From NCBI RefSeq assembly GCF_033095965.1, contig NZ_AP026801.1, positions 1,632,001 to 1,696,000 on the forward strand: 64,000 bases of DNA. Reading direction: 5' to 3'. The notes under the pieces are model-generated. The model did no database searches, was not told where the DNA came from, and saw nothing but the letters and a program-made list of their open reading frames with translations. Both the position numbers and the translations under genes were made by a program. This stretch comes from Xylocopilactobacillus apis (GTDB taxonomy: Bacteria; Bacillota; Bacilli; Lactobacillales; Lactobacillaceae). Of the stretch, positions 53,201-61,128 are shown piece after piece (position 1 is the first letter of the stretch; each line of letters starts with the position of its first letter).

Positions 53201-53471
53201 CAACTCCATACATTCGAAAATTACCATAACGAACAACTGTTGAACTAGTATTTGGCGGAATAATTCTTGATGTTAAATCCAGTGGCTTAAATTGATTCTC
53301 TTTAGATAAAGGGAATTTTGACTGTTTATTTGAAATGTTATCTTCAAAAGCAGTATTTTGTGGAAAATCGGCTGCACGACTTTCCTGTTTAAAACTTAAC
53401 CCTATACCAAAAATTATGGTAGTTACTATAACTATTAATATATATCCAAGTCTTTTAATATATTTATTCAT
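50271..53471 (-). CDS. Giant WxL surface protein with BspA-type leucine-rich repeats (paralogue 2)
   Basis: A 1066-aa exported paralogue of the gene at 46826-50137. The first half (about 90-430) and the last 190 residues are almost the same in both, but the N-terminal tail and the LRR part (about 570-850) differ strongly: this copy has fewer, differently worded DUF285 repeats (NMFNYCKSLTSLNF, MTGMFGDCPNLKTLDL, MRYMFEFDYKLEELDL). The pattern suggests swapping of the central binding region on a constant frame. It reads HSGVPCHTYF where paralogue 1 reads HSGVPAHTYF. C-terminus WxL motifs YPWTLSF and VTFTLVNDTP. No sortase motif. Confidence 0.85.
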   Translation of the reverse strand: MNKYIKRLGYILIVIVTTIIFGIGLSFKQESRAADFPQNTAFEDNISNKQSKFPLSKENQFKPLDLTSRIIPPNTSSTVVRYGNFRMYGVGSWNDVNKRSEVTLNWTAPANVSGGYHIERDTSSSFTTAHDVGTNYGKRFQILNVAPRQLYGPINAATSKWFEQWMKQTNSRGTGPVDMGLFDITTVSLDSYNANPNSILKNPNGTYKYDGIFFGAIDWNGYQDINETSYQATKAFGDTGRAITFGHDTIEGSADDSHGGDQHSGVPCHTYFNRFAPLLGLKVSPAYHFVGSNKLKVATQGSLTQQPYFMDPTQIFSVSPSHSYASYYQYNSGAIRWLKYDESSLVANHWAGGDSAVTYERDASGKVIADNNWYLVSKNNYAQIQTGHTTGQCTPQEAEIIFNMIYYTSSLNTSTTGKDITVTDNAAPNLPSVASSSSTATSVSLNINAIDNSTDYYFRGRADTSVGNVYSDIIKVPVLSGIKGYVYSTDTNPSGAPAVNRDPATNRVTNINLLPSGGTSAGTLTFNRSTDYNKYVHVIAIDNNNNVSAVKTISLKDYIWWTYGAGILTIYPHVLNADVDATIDSSDPNLPVVVWPWHQYKSQLTKAVISPGVSGGRSLNNIFGSCTVMTSIEGLTNLNTTNVEDYTNMFNYCKSLTSLNFSNFNTVKSIVMFRFMRHCENITSLTYGPNFITNNVQNFGGFYEGMHKMTTFDLSHINTSSAKAMTGMFGDCPNLKTLDLSRFDTSKVSDMRYMFEFDYKLEELDLSSFSGASLTSMYYMFKDDTALKRLKFSTTLNTPQLTDLQHTFENCSSLSSLDLSRFTTNPNTTNMDQMFNGMTKLWQLKLGANTKLSSITGLGNPTAGTPITDLDKPVPPNPQYYATNPQWREALTPTTVHAPTGAAKTAAQIAADSRTRTDTRTYVWDQIGTQTLGATPGTIDLGTHLGALKNKEYKSSAQNINVTDNRNVRTGKRWHVEAAVTTPFKLTTDSTKVIRGNPLYYHNTTTGAVTHLLSTAQTLHSEIATSTYQDVKNYPWTLSFKAGPSDIPKAGRYNATVTFTLVNDTP

Positions 53472-53625
53472 TACCCTAATGTCCCTAGCATTATTTAATA
53501 ATTAATAACGATAAGTATATCAAGGGTTAAAGAAATTTAAATATTATCTTTAATAATTTTTTTTACAAAAAAAGCAACTAACCGTCAAATTTAAGATTAA
53601 TTGCTTTTAAAAATTTTCATTATTG

Positions 53626-53732
53626 TTAAGGCGTGTCATTCACTAACATGAATGTTACGGTTGCATTGTATCTCCCAGCTTTTGGTATATTGCTCGGGCT
53701 TGCCATAAAGCTTAACGTCCATGGATAGTTCT
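53626..53732 (-). pseudogene. 3' stump of a third WxL surface-protein gene
   Basis: The minus strand encodes NYPWTLSFMASPSNIPKA then GRYNATVTFMLVNDTP and a stop at 53626-53628, the last about 35 codons of the WxL domain of the two neighbours. Homology stops abruptly at about 53732 (after GGATAGTTCT), where the frame meets a TAG. Its downstream terminator (53570-53608) is also a copy of the one after paralogue 2. So a complete third gene once stood here and nearly all of it was lost. Confidence 0.88.
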
Positions 53733-53792
53733 ATAATCACTTGTTCCAGCCCTGTTTCGGTGTTGGATTATCAACTCGACACTATGGAACCG

Positions 53793-53824
53793 CAAAAAAA
53801 AACTGCAACCCTTTCGAGTTACAG
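53793..53824 (-). terminator. Terminator of the rplJ-rplL operon
   Basis: On the minus strand CTGTAAC / GTTGCAG (one G-U pair, eight-base loop) is followed by nine T, 20 bases after the rplL stop. Confidence 0.85.
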
Positions 53825-53844
53825 ACCTTATTTATAAATAACAA

Positions 53845-54213
53845 TTATTTAAGAGTTACTGTAGCGCCAACTTCTTCTAACTGTTCTTTGATCTTGTTAG
53901 CTTCTTCTTCAGTAGCACCTTCTTTAACGATTGAAGGAGCACCATCAACTAAGCCTTTAGATTCTTTCAAACCTTGGCCAGTGATTTCACGAACTGCTTT
54001 GATAACTTTAACTTTCTCTTGGCCAGCTTCTGTTAACTCAACATCAAATGAGTCTTTAGCAGCAGCATCGCCACCGCCAGCACCACCAGCTGCTGCAACA
54101 GGAGCTGCTGCAGTTACGCCAAATTCTTCTTCAATACCTTTTACTAAGTCATTTAATTCAAGGATAGATGCACCCTTAAGTTGTTCAATAATTCCTTGTA
54201 CGTCTAAAGCCAT
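53845..54213 (-). CDS. rplL: 50S ribosomal protein L7/L12
   Basis: A 122-aa stalk protein. N-terminal dimerisation helix ([32 protein letters not shown]), Ala/Gly hinge ([16 protein letters not shown], about 36-51), and C-terminal domain contacting translation factors ([31 protein letters not shown]). Full length and typical; acidic. Follows rplJ by 24 bases. Confidence 0.98.
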   Translation of the reverse strand: MALDVQGIIEQLKGASILELNDLVKGIEEEFGVTAAAPVAAAGGAGGGDAAAKDSFDVELTEAGQEKVKVIKAVREITGQGLKESKGLVDGAPSIVKEGATEEEANKIKEQLEEVGATVTLK

Positions 54214-54237
54214 TATTTACGATTCCTCCGTTATTTA

Positions 54238-54819
54238 TTATTCAGATTCTTTATTATCAGTTGCTGCTTCTGCTGCTGGAGCTTCTGTAGGTTGTTCTTC
54301 CACAGCTCCTGCATCTTCACCATTAGCTGCTTTTTGTTCAGAAACAGCTTTAACAGCATATGCGACATTGCGAACTGGTGCCTGTAATACAGAAAGTAAC
54401 ATTGAAAGAAGTCCCTCTCTGCTTGGCATTGTTGCAAGTTTGTTAATATCTTCAATTGTCGATACTTTGCCGTCAATATATCCGCCTTTGATTTCTAAGG
54501 CTTCAGCTGTTTTAGCAAAATTTGCTAAAACCTTTGCTGGTGCAACAATATCTTCATTTGAGAAAGCTACAGCTGTTGGTCCTTTAAAAAGATCATCTAA
54601 GCCTTCGTAGCCTGTTTCATCAGCTGCCCGTTTAAGATAGGTATTTTTGATGACTTCATAATGCACATCAGCCTGTCTTAATTCGGAACGAAGCTTGGTA
54701 TCTTCTTCAACTGACAAGCCACGATAATCAACAACTACGATTGCTTTAGCTGCCTTAAATTGGTCAACGACTTGGGAAATAACTTTTCCCTTTTTTTCTA
54801 AAATCGCTTCACTCGCCAA
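54238..54819 (-). CDS. rplJ: 50S ribosomal protein L10
   Basis: A 193-aa protein anchoring L7/L12 dimers to the ribosome. [41 protein letters not shown] is the conserved N-terminus; [22 protein letters not shown] is the L7/L12-binding helix. The last about 25 residues form an acidic Glu/Ala tail ([20 protein letters not shown]), longer than in E. coli but usual in lactobacilli. The start is TTG with AGGAGG eight bases upstream. A leader with attenuator lies upstream. Confidence 0.97.
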   Translation of the reverse strand: MASEAILEKKGKVISQVVDQFKAAKAIVVVDYRGLSVEEDTKLRSELRQADVHYEVIKNTYLKRAADETGYEGLDDLFKGPTAVAFSNEDIVAPAKVLANFAKTAEALEIKGGYIDGKVSTIEDINKLATMPSREGLLSMLLSVLQAPVRNVAYAVKAVSEQKAANGEDAGAVEEQPTEAPAAEAATDNKESE

Positions 54820-54854
54820 ATATATTTCCTCCTTATTTTTTTGTAATAGTCTGC

Positions 54855-54962
54855 AAAAAAAGTAGAGCCGAAGCTCTACTTAATCTAATTAAATCGAACT
54901 TCCTCGGCAGGATATTAAGGCTTACGCCACCTGAGTCTTCGGCAGAAAATCACTTTTATTAT
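54855..54962 (-). ncRNA. L10 autoregulatory leader of rplJ-rplL
   Basis: The minus strand carries the conserved L10-leader pieces CTGCCGAAGACTCAGGTGG and CCTTAATATCCTGCCGAGG, the known L10-(L12)4 binding kink-turn type element, followed by a perfect hairpin AAGTAGAGC-CGAA-GCTCTACTT (54860-54881) and seven T. The hairpin is a transcription attenuator. Bound L10 would favour termination and so limit its own synthesis. Confidence 0.85.
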
Positions 54963-54990
54963 TATATCGTTTTTAGTTTAAATAACAAGT

Positions 54991-55683
54991 TTAGCCAATT
55001 GTTGAAGCATCAACCTTAACGCCAGGGCCCATTGTTGAATGAACTGAAACACTCTTCATGTAAATTCCTTTAGCAGAAGAAGGTTTTGCTCTTAAAATTG
55101 CTTCATTAAGTGCTTTAAAGTTTTCATTTAACTTATCGACATCAAATGAAACTTTACCAATTGGTACAGAAATAATTCCTTGACGATCAACACGATAGTT
55201 AACCTGACCAGCTTTAACATTTTCAACAGCTTTTTTAACATCGTTAGTAACTGTGCCAGTCTTAGGGTTTGGCATTAAACCACGAGGTCCTAAAATCTTA
55301 CCTAATTGACCAACTTTAGCCATCATTTGTGGTGTTGCAACAACAACATCAAAATCCATGTAGCCGTCTTTAACTTTTTGAAGTAAGTCATCATCACCAA
55401 CTTCATCAGCGCCAGCTGCTTCTGCTTCGTGAGCTTGTTCGCCTGTTGCAAAAACAATGACTTTCTTAGTTTTACCAGTACCATTTGGTAATACCAATGC
55501 GCCTCTGATATTTTGGTCAGCTTGCTTAGGATCAACTGAAAGATTGTAAGCAACCTGAACTGATGAATCAAACTTCGTGTATGAAGTTTCTTTAACTAAT
55601 TTAATTGCTTCTTCAGCAGTGTAAGTTTTGTTCTTTTCAATGCTTTCTAAAGCCTTTTTATAATTTTTTCCTCTTTTTGCCAT
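54991..55683 (-). CDS. rplA: 50S ribosomal protein L1
   Basis: A 230-aa L1-stalk protein. [22 protein letters not shown]-terminus, [12 protein letters not shown] and [15 protein letters not shown] are family signatures. Two adjacent ATGs occur; the second (55683) has the better distance from AAGGAGG. Cotranscribed with rplK, 55 bases apart. Confidence 0.97.
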   Translation of the reverse strand: MAKRGKNYKKALESIEKNKTYTAEEAIKLVKETSYTKFDSSVQVAYNLSVDPKQADQNIRGALVLPNGTGKTKKVIVFATGEQAHEAEAAGADEVGDDDLLQKVKDGYMDFDVVVATPQMMAKVGQLGKILGPRGLMPNPKTGTVTNDVKKAVENVKAGQVNYRVDRQGIISVPIGKVSFDVDKLNENFKALNEAILRAKPSSAKGIYMKSVSVHSTMGPGVKVDASTIG

Positions 55684-55737
55684 CATTTCCTCCTTGCTGT
55701 GGTTAAACGAGTATTAACTCTTCCACTTGCCTGCCTT

Positions 55738-56163
55738 TTAGTCTTCAACCGTAATTCCCATTGAACGGGCAGTACCTTCGACCATGCGCATAGCTGCTTC
55801 AATATCAGCTGCGTTTAAGTCTTGCATTTTGGTTTCGGCAATTTGTTTAACTTGATCACGTTTAACTGTTGCCACTTTGTTGGTATTTGGTTCACCAGAG
55901 CCCTTTTCAATTTTAGCTGCTTTCTTCAAAAGAATCGCAGCAGGTGGCGTCTTTGTGATGAAATCAAAAGAACGATCTTCATAAACTGTGATTACTACAG
56001 GAATGATCATTCCTGCTTGATCCGCAGTACGAGCATTAAAATCCTTTGTAAAACCAACAATATTAACTCCAGCTTGACCTAAAGCAGGGCCAACTGGAGG
56101 AGCAGGTGTAGCTTTACCTGCAGGTATTTGCAATTTAACTACGTTTGCAACTTTTTTTGCCAC
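55738..56163 (-). CDS. rplK: 50S ribosomal protein L11
   Basis: A 141-aa GTPase-centre protein: [28 protein letters not shown] and [26 protein letters not shown] are its signatures; the C-terminus [15 protein letters not shown] is typical. The start is GTG at 56163 with AGGAGG eight bases upstream; upstream in-frame codons ([12 protein letters not shown]) are not part of L11. Confidence 0.97.
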   Translation of the reverse strand: MAKKVANVVKLQIPAGKATPAPPVGPALGQAGVNIVGFTKDFNARTADQAGMIIPVVITVYEDRSFDFITKTPPAAILLKKAAKIEKGSGEPNTNKVATVKRDQVKQIAETKMQDLNAADIEAAMRMVEGTARSMGITVED

Positions 56164-56219
56164 GGTAATTACCTCCTTAATCCGTGTGTGGTTTAATGAC
56201 CATGAAATTTGATCTCCCA

Positions 56220-56237
56220 CTGTATGTAAACATACAG
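56220..56237. promoter_or_regulatory. Perfect palindrome in the rplK leader
   Basis: CTGTATGT-TT-ACATACAG (minus strand) is a perfect 8-bp inverted repeat with a two-base spacer. It begins about five bases downstream of a likely extended -10 (TGTGATAATAT), so it lies at the very 5' end of the rplKA transcript, as an operator or a 5' stabilising hairpin. Confidence 0.45.
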
Positions 56238-56295
56238 CCTTTATATTATCACAATTATTTTAGGAATTAAACGGAAATATTTAGACTGCTTGTGA

Positions 56296-57966
56296 TTAAT
56301 ACTTTTTAAATCCACTGTCCATTGTAGCCTTACCAATTTTTTCATTACCGACTTGATAAATAATAAAGTTGTTTTTCTTAAAGTCTTTTTCAAGCTGGTC
56401 AAAAAGAATTGTCGAAGTCGACCAAGTTAAACTCTCTACTGCTTCAATAACTCCTGTCTTTTCTTTAGATGACAGCTTGTTAAACGTTGGATTTAGTTTT
56501 GCCACAAAGTACTCAGCCTTATTTAATTTAATCGAATCGATATAGTTAACTGTCGTAAAAACTGGATCTGGCTGAGCTTTTTTACTAGGCTTACCATCAT
56601 CATCGAGTTTTCCTGCTGCAAAACCTTGATCGGTCTTAATCCGCTCAGCAATTTTAGAATTAAAAGTTTTGATTCTTTTATCAATTGGGCTTTTACGAGT
56701 AATTTTCTCAGGTTGCTTGATATCACCATAATCTGCAGCCACCCGATTTATTTGATAAAAGCGGATTATGAAACCAATAATTGCAGCCGATAAGATCACA
56801 CTGGCAGTTAAAATAGATCCTCTCGTCTTAAAATTGAAACGCCAATGAAAATTAACCTTAAAAATTACGACTGCTAAAATAACAGTTACTGCAATACTGA
56901 TCAAAAACGGAATCCAATTTACAAAAACAGTTTTTGAAATCGAAAGATTCTTAGATTTTTCAAATAAATTGGTGTAATAAAATGGCGTAAATTTAGCAAT
57001 TTTATTTTGTGGATAAAATTCGTTGATGAAAACAATTGGCATTAATGCAAGAAGTGCTGTCCCCACCAAACTGACAAAAGTATCACGGCTAAACTTAGAA
57101 ACAAAATAAATGATTAAAAGAGCTGCAAATAATACTGCATAAAATGTAATAACTGATGTTGTCAGATATTGTCCAAGCGTAACAACCTTGAAATTTCCAA
57201 CATTGCCATCTACAAAGACTGGATAATCAAATCTGCCTATTTTCTTAGAGTAAATACTACCAACCCCAAAAGCCAAAATACAGCTATAAATTGGTAATAA
57301 TACGGAAACGGTCAGCGAAAATTCAAACTTTCGAGTATTAATTTGATTCTTTTTGATCGGGAGCATTTCAAGTAATTTAAAGGATTGTTTACGATATTCT
57401 TTAGCGTATAGGTCAAAAAACAGCAAAATAACAATTACAACACCAAGATAAGATGTAAAAATATCACTGACCTTTTTAGTGAAATAAAACCCTGCCGTGC
57501 TTTTTCCGATGTTTACTGGTTTAATATGATGTTTAATAAAATACGCATATTTATTAATTAGAACTCGCAGTTCATCATCAAGCTTGGGAATACCTCCCTT
57601 AAGAGCTTGGATCTTCACCAGCGTCTTAAGATAATGGTGATACTTAACGTTTGCATGCTGCCAATCATTTTCATAATAATAACCATAGTGATCATTCAAA
57701 TGAGACGAGGCCTTACTATACAATTTAGATAATTTTTCATTGCGCTCTCTGTCTTCTTTGCTTTGAACTGGAATTGCGTCAAGCATTTGTTGGTCATTTT
57801 CCAATGAACCATATTGTTGTTGAACTTCATCTAGATAAATTTTCTTTTCTTTCTTTTCATCTTGTCCGACCACAAAAACAAAAGCAATTACGGATAGACT
57901 TGCAGCCAAAATAAATAAAATATTCTTAACTGACTTTCGCCATTTTTTTGCCTCAAACCTAATCAT
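56296..57966 (-). CDS. ABC-2 type exporter permease (downstream subunit)
   Basis: A 556-aa membrane protein. One N-terminal helix (FILAASLSVIAFVFVVG), a long extracytoplasmic stretch of about 150 residues rich in charged residues and Tyr, then five or six hydrophobic helices (about 170-390), a last helix and a C-terminal soluble part. It overlaps the ATPase gene by four bases and is the third gene of the exporter operon. The substrate is unknown; such three-gene sets export antimicrobial peptides or confer resistance to them. Confidence 0.75.
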   Translation of the reverse strand: MIRFEAKKWRKSVKNILFILAASLSVIAFVFVVGQDEKKEKKIYLDEVQQQYGSLENDQQMLDAIPVQSKEDRERNEKLSKLYSKASSHLNDHYGYYYENDWQHANVKYHHYLKTLVKIQALKGGIPKLDDELRVLINKYAYFIKHHIKPVNIGKSTAGFYFTKKVSDIFTSYLGVVIVILLFFDLYAKEYRKQSFKLLEMLPIKKNQINTRKFEFSLTVSVLLPIYSCILAFGVGSIYSKKIGRFDYPVFVDGNVGNFKVVTLGQYLTTSVITFYAVLFAALLIIYFVSKFSRDTFVSLVGTALLALMPIVFINEFYPQNKIAKFTPFYYTNLFEKSKNLSISKTVFVNWIPFLISIAVTVILAVVIFKVNFHWRFNFKTRGSILTASVILSAAIIGFIIRFYQINRVAADYGDIKQPEKITRKSPIDKRIKTFNSKIAERIKTDQGFAAGKLDDDGKPSKKAQPDPVFTTVNYIDSIKLNKAEYFVAKLNPTFNKLSSKEKTGVIEAVESLTWSTSTILFDQLEKDFKKNNFIIYQVGNEKIGKATMDSGFKKY

Positions 57967-58844
57967 GACGATGTTTTCTCAAACAAATCTAAATAGATTT
58001 GTTCCAAATCCCAATCCGTCTTTTGGGTGTCCCAAAGCGCCAGATTTTGTTCTTCTAAAAAGTTCTTTATTTGCGCTAATAAATCTTGCGTTGTCGTAAT
58101 CTCAATTTTGTGCGGACTAAGAATTTGATAATCAAGGTTATGATCTTGCAAATATGCTTCAAGTGGATTCACTGCTTCCACCACCAATGTCCACTTTTCT
58201 TTATTTTCAAAAATATCCTTCTCACTTTTAAGCTTTCCCTCGTGCAAGAACAGAATATTGTCTGTTAACTTAACCACTTCTCCGAGATTATGAGAAGAAA
58301 AAAGAATTGTGGTGCCAGATTTTGCCATCTCTTTTAAAATATTTCGAACATTAATGACACTGTCAGGATCAAGACCATTAAGCGGCTCGTCCAACAAGAA
58401 AACTTTAGGTTCTGGCAAAATTCCCATTGCAAATAAAAGGTGCTGCTTCATGCCAAGCGAATATTTACCAACAGATTTATTGAGATAGTCTTCAACTCCC
58501 ACCAAATGAGCCGTTACTGCAATATCTTGCTGCGTCTTATGATACATTGATGCAATGAATTTCAGATGATCCATGCCCGTTAACTCGTCATAAAGAATCG
58601 AATTATCCTGCATGTAAGTCATTTCGGCAAAAATATGCCGATCAGTGTTAGGTCGATCGAGGATTTCAATCTTTCCTGCCTGATACCCTTCTAAATCACA
58701 CATGATGTTTAATAATGTCGTCTTACCAGTTCCGTTAGGCGCCACCAACGCAATGATTTGAGGTTCTTCAACTTCAAGGGACAGTTGGTCTAAAATGACT
58801 CTTTTACCATAAACTTTAGTGAGATTATCTATTTTTAAGATCAT
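57963..58844 (-). CDS. ABC transporter ATP-binding protein
   Basis: A 293-aa ATPase of the BcrA/CcmA drug- and peptide-export class. Walker A APNGTGKTTLLN (about 34-45, with APNGTGKT in place of the usual GPNGAGKT), signature YSLGMKQHLLFAMG (about 131-144), Walker B VFLLDEPLNGLDPDS, and switch His in LFSSHNL. A C-terminal domain of about 75 residues ends the protein. It overlaps both permease genes by four bases, so all three are coupled. Confidence 0.93.
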   Translation of the reverse strand: MILKIDNLTKVYGKRVILDQLSLEVEEPQIIALVAPNGTGKTTLLNIMCDLEGYQAGKIEILDRPNTDRHIFAEMTYMQDNSILYDELTGMDHLKFIASMYHKTQQDIAVTAHLVGVEDYLNKSVGKYSLGMKQHLLFAMGILPEPKVFLLDEPLNGLDPDSVINVRNILKEMAKSGTTILFSSHNLGEVVKLTDNILFLHEGKLKSEKDIFENKEKWTLVVEAVNPLEAYLQDHNLDYQILSPHKIEITTTQDLLAQIKNFLEEQNLALWDTQKTDWDLEQIYLDLFEKTSS

Positions 58845-60142
58845 TTAAAAGCTCCAATCAATTTTCGATACGGAAATACGTTGAAAAAGAATAACATTAT
58901 TATTAATAGTGTCATTGCAATTATTCCTTTTATAGTCGTTAGATGTAATTCCAGTCGATATCCTAATGTTTCTGCTTGGTAGTATTTAACATTTTCAAAT
59001 GTAAAATCTCTTAACATATACTCATAGTCTTTCTCTCCCCCATTATTGATCCACACTGAATCATCATTAACTTTCTCCGTTCCACGACCACTTAAAACTC
59101 GTGTCGGCTGAAAATAGAGAAATGGGTTATATGAATCAGATGGTCCTAAGATAGAAGCTGTAAAACCAATACTTAAAATTAAAGTTGTAATTACTGCGCT
59201 TAAGAAATTATTTCTGATTATTTTGACTATTAAATAACCTATAAAAAATGCAACTGACAAAACCATTAGATACATTAGAATTATCTGGATAATGTAAGAT
59301 TGAGCCGAGATCAAATCTAGTTTTCCATTGATTCGCACCAAAATTGGATAGTTGCCCCGAAACTTTTGACCATAAATAGTTGTAATCCCGATACTAAAGA
59401 TCAGCGCTGCTGCCAAAAATCCAATAACATTAAGGGTAAAAACAAAATAATCACTTAAAACAACTTTCCATTTAGCGATTGAAGTAGTTTCAAACAACTT
59501 GTGCTGATTGCCTTCATATTTCCTGCCAACTGATCGAATGCCATACCAAGTAACAGCGAAAATCCCAACAAACGAAGTTAAATAATTAAGCATCGAAATA
59601 ATAAAAAGTGACCCACTAGTCCCGTAACGAGTACTTTCTGGCTTTAAATGATCTCTCAGTAAGCGAGGATTCACTTTTTCTTTTCCTTTAAGATAATGGT
59701 AAATACGGCCACCGCTTGCTTGAAAAGGTACATCTTCCGCAGTTACTTTTCCATCATGATGTGATAACCGCTCTGCTCGATCTGAATCTCTTTGATAAAT
59801 TCGCAAACTTTCCAATTCATCATTCAATAAAAATGGCACATTTTGATTTTCTAAAGCTTTAGTCATGTCGTAGTGACGACCAGGAATCTCACTATTTGTT
59901 TTTGTATTAGTAAAATTTTTATGTAAATTCTGATCAGAACCGACATCACAATCAGTCACTGTTAAATATTCATATTCTTTAAGTGAAGTTGCAAAAGCAT
60001 TATGGATATACTTTGCTTCTTCCTTTGATTCTTGACTGTTATACAAAAACAGAAAGAAGATCGACAACAAAATTAAGATCAAGATGATTGGATGCTCTTT
60101 TGATCGTATAAAGACTTTCAGCTGGGTCTTTAAATAACTCAT
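58841..60142 (-). CDS. ABC-2 type exporter permease (upstream subunit)
   Basis: A 433-aa membrane protein beginning with helix HPIILILILLSIFFLFLY, followed by an extracytoplasmic loop of about 150 residues (YHYLKGKEKVNPRLLRD in it) and five more helices. It shares the layout of the permease at 56296 but not obvious close sequence, so the exporter is probably a heterodimer of permeases on one ATPase gene. CGGAG precedes its ATG. First gene of the operon. Confidence 0.75.
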   Translation of the reverse strand: MSYLKTQLKVFIRSKEHPIILILILLSIFFLFLYNSQESKEEAKYIHNAFATSLKEYEYLTVTDCDVGSDQNLHKNFTNTKTNSEIPGRHYDMTKALENQNVPFLLNDELESLRIYQRDSDRAERLSHHDGKVTAEDVPFQASGGRIYHYLKGKEKVNPRLLRDHLKPESTRYGTSGSLFIISMLNYLTSFVGIFAVTWYGIRSVGRKYEGNQHKLFETTSIAKWKVVLSDYFVFTLNVIGFLAAALIFSIGITTIYGQKFRGNYPILVRINGKLDLISAQSYIIQIILMYLMVLSVAFFIGYLIVKIIRNNFLSAVITTLILSIGFTASILGPSDSYNPFLYFQPTRVLSGRGTEKVNDDSVWINNGGEKDYEYMLRDFTFENVKYYQAETLGYRLELHLTTIKGIIAMTLLIIMLFFFNVFPYRKLIGAFK

Positions 60143-60303
60143 GGCGTATTCTCCGTCAAATTTTTATGTAGCGGAAAATTTCTTATGGTTGTAGCTTTAA
60201 GATTACTGGCGAAAATTAATAAGAAATTTAAAAATATTATTAATAAAAACATATCTAACAAGGTTGAATTTTTTTAGGTTATTATATGAATAATCTATGA
60301 ACC

Positions 60304-60342
60304 AAAAAATCCCACAATTCATATTAAACTGTGAGATTTTTT
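60304..60342 (-). terminator. Terminator after the AbrB/MazE-like gene
   Basis: Stem AAAAAATCCCACA / TGTGAGATTTTTT with one mismatch; T run on the minus strand. It ends the export operon that enters from the right edge. Confidence 0.8.
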
Positions 60343-60355
60343 AGATGAATGCTTA

Positions 60356-60547
60356 TCAGATTGAATCTATTCCTTCAAAGTTCGGAGATCTAACATTGGA
60401 GTAAAGATCAGACAATACTGGAATTAAAGTTATAAAACCCATTTCATCTTTGGATAAGAAAAACTCTTGATTTGGTTTGATATTCAAATCGTTTGTTAAC
60501 GAAATAATAATTGAATCCCCATATTTTTTTGCTTTTACTTTCTTCAT
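60356..60547 (-). CDS. AbrB/MazE-like antitoxin-type DNA-binding protein, without partner toxin
   Basis: A 63-aa protein with the swapped-hairpin AbrB/MazE pattern: KKVKAKKYGDSIIISLTNDLNIKPNQEFFLSKDEMGFITLIP. In toxin-antitoxin systems such a gene is followed by mazF; here the next thing is a terminator, then an exporter operon, so no toxin is present. GGAGG lies 12 bases from the ATG. It is the last gene of the operon from 64000, 48 bases after the lipoprotein. It may regulate that operon. Confidence 0.75.
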   Translation of the reverse strand: MKKVKAKKYGDSIIISLTNDLNIKPNQEFFLSKDEMGFITLIPVLSDLYSNVRSPNFEGIDSI

Positions 60548-60595
60548 TGTAGTTCTTTACCTCCATGCTCAATCATCAAAATTCTTTAATTTATC

Positions 60596-61123
60596 TTATT
60601 TAGCTGCTATAAAATCTTCTAAAACTTTATTTGGTGGAAGTCGATCGTATTTTTCTTGTAAATCTATATACATTTTGCCTTTTCCTTTCATTAGAACTAT
60701 TAAATCGTAAGGCGCAACAATTCGTTCATCTTGTTTGGGGATGTCTTTTCCTTCTTTAGTACTGATATCTACTGTGTATAATGTTTTACCCTTTTTTTGA
60801 CATATTGCTGCGATCTTTTTTAACTCTTGATCAGATTTTTTATTCCCAGGAGTTTCAAAAAAGATAACTTCACCATTATATTTATTCAAATCTTTAAGCT
60901 TTTTGGCATAAATTTTTTTCTTGTAATCCTTAACCGAGAGTTTCACAATTTCAGGTTTTGAATTAGAGTTATCCTTTTCACTTGAAGAATTTGATTCGGT
61001 TTTCTCCCTCGAAACAGCAACACTAGAAGATTTCTCAGAAGTTGATTCCGACTTTTTCTGACACCCTGTCAAAACCATTAAGGATCCCAAGAGTAAAATT
61101 AAACCTTTAATATTTTTCTTCAT
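60596..61123 (-). CDS. Lipoprotein with a thioredoxin-like domain lacking CxxC
   Basis: A 175-aa lipoprotein: signal and lipobox LMVLTGCQKK (Cys about 21), a Ser/Glu/Lys-rich spacer (about 24-60), then a small domain GEVIFFETPGNKKSDQELKKIAAICQKKGKTLYTVDIS that has the thioredoxin strand-helix-strand layout, with TPGNKKS where CxxC would sit. It resembles bacteriocin-accessory (PedC/Bta-like) proteins in shape, but the redox Cys pair is absent. It follows the small membrane-protein gene by five bases. Function not known. Confidence 0.65.
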   Translation of the reverse strand: MKKNIKGLILLLGSLMVLTGCQKKSESTSEKSSSVAVSREKTESNSSSEKDNSNSKPEIVKLSVKDYKKKIYAKKLKDLNKYNGEVIFFETPGNKKSDQELKKIAAICQKKGKTLYTVDISTKEGKDIPKQDERIVAPYDLIVLMKGKGKMYIDLQEKYDRLPPNKVLEDFIAAK

Positions 61124-61128
61124 ATTTA

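Larger units (their letters stand above)
53472..53844. other. Intergenic region between the WxL array and rplL
   Basis: This gap holds, from left: the promoter region of WxL paralogue 2 (to about 53565); a copy of the WxL-gene terminator (53570-53608, arms AAAAGCAACTAA and TTAATTGCTTTT); the WxL gene stump (53626-53732); about 60 bases of unassigned sequence (53733-53792); and the rplL terminator (53793-53824). The 60 unassigned bases show no ORF or repeat I can name and may be left over from the deletion junction. Confidence 0.7.

Noticed and set aside
53741-54610. A 289-codon plus-strand frame opposite rplL and rplJ
   Set aside because: It is the antisense of two unmistakable ribosomal-protein genes, Ala/Ser-rich as expected from that, with no promoter or ribosome site.
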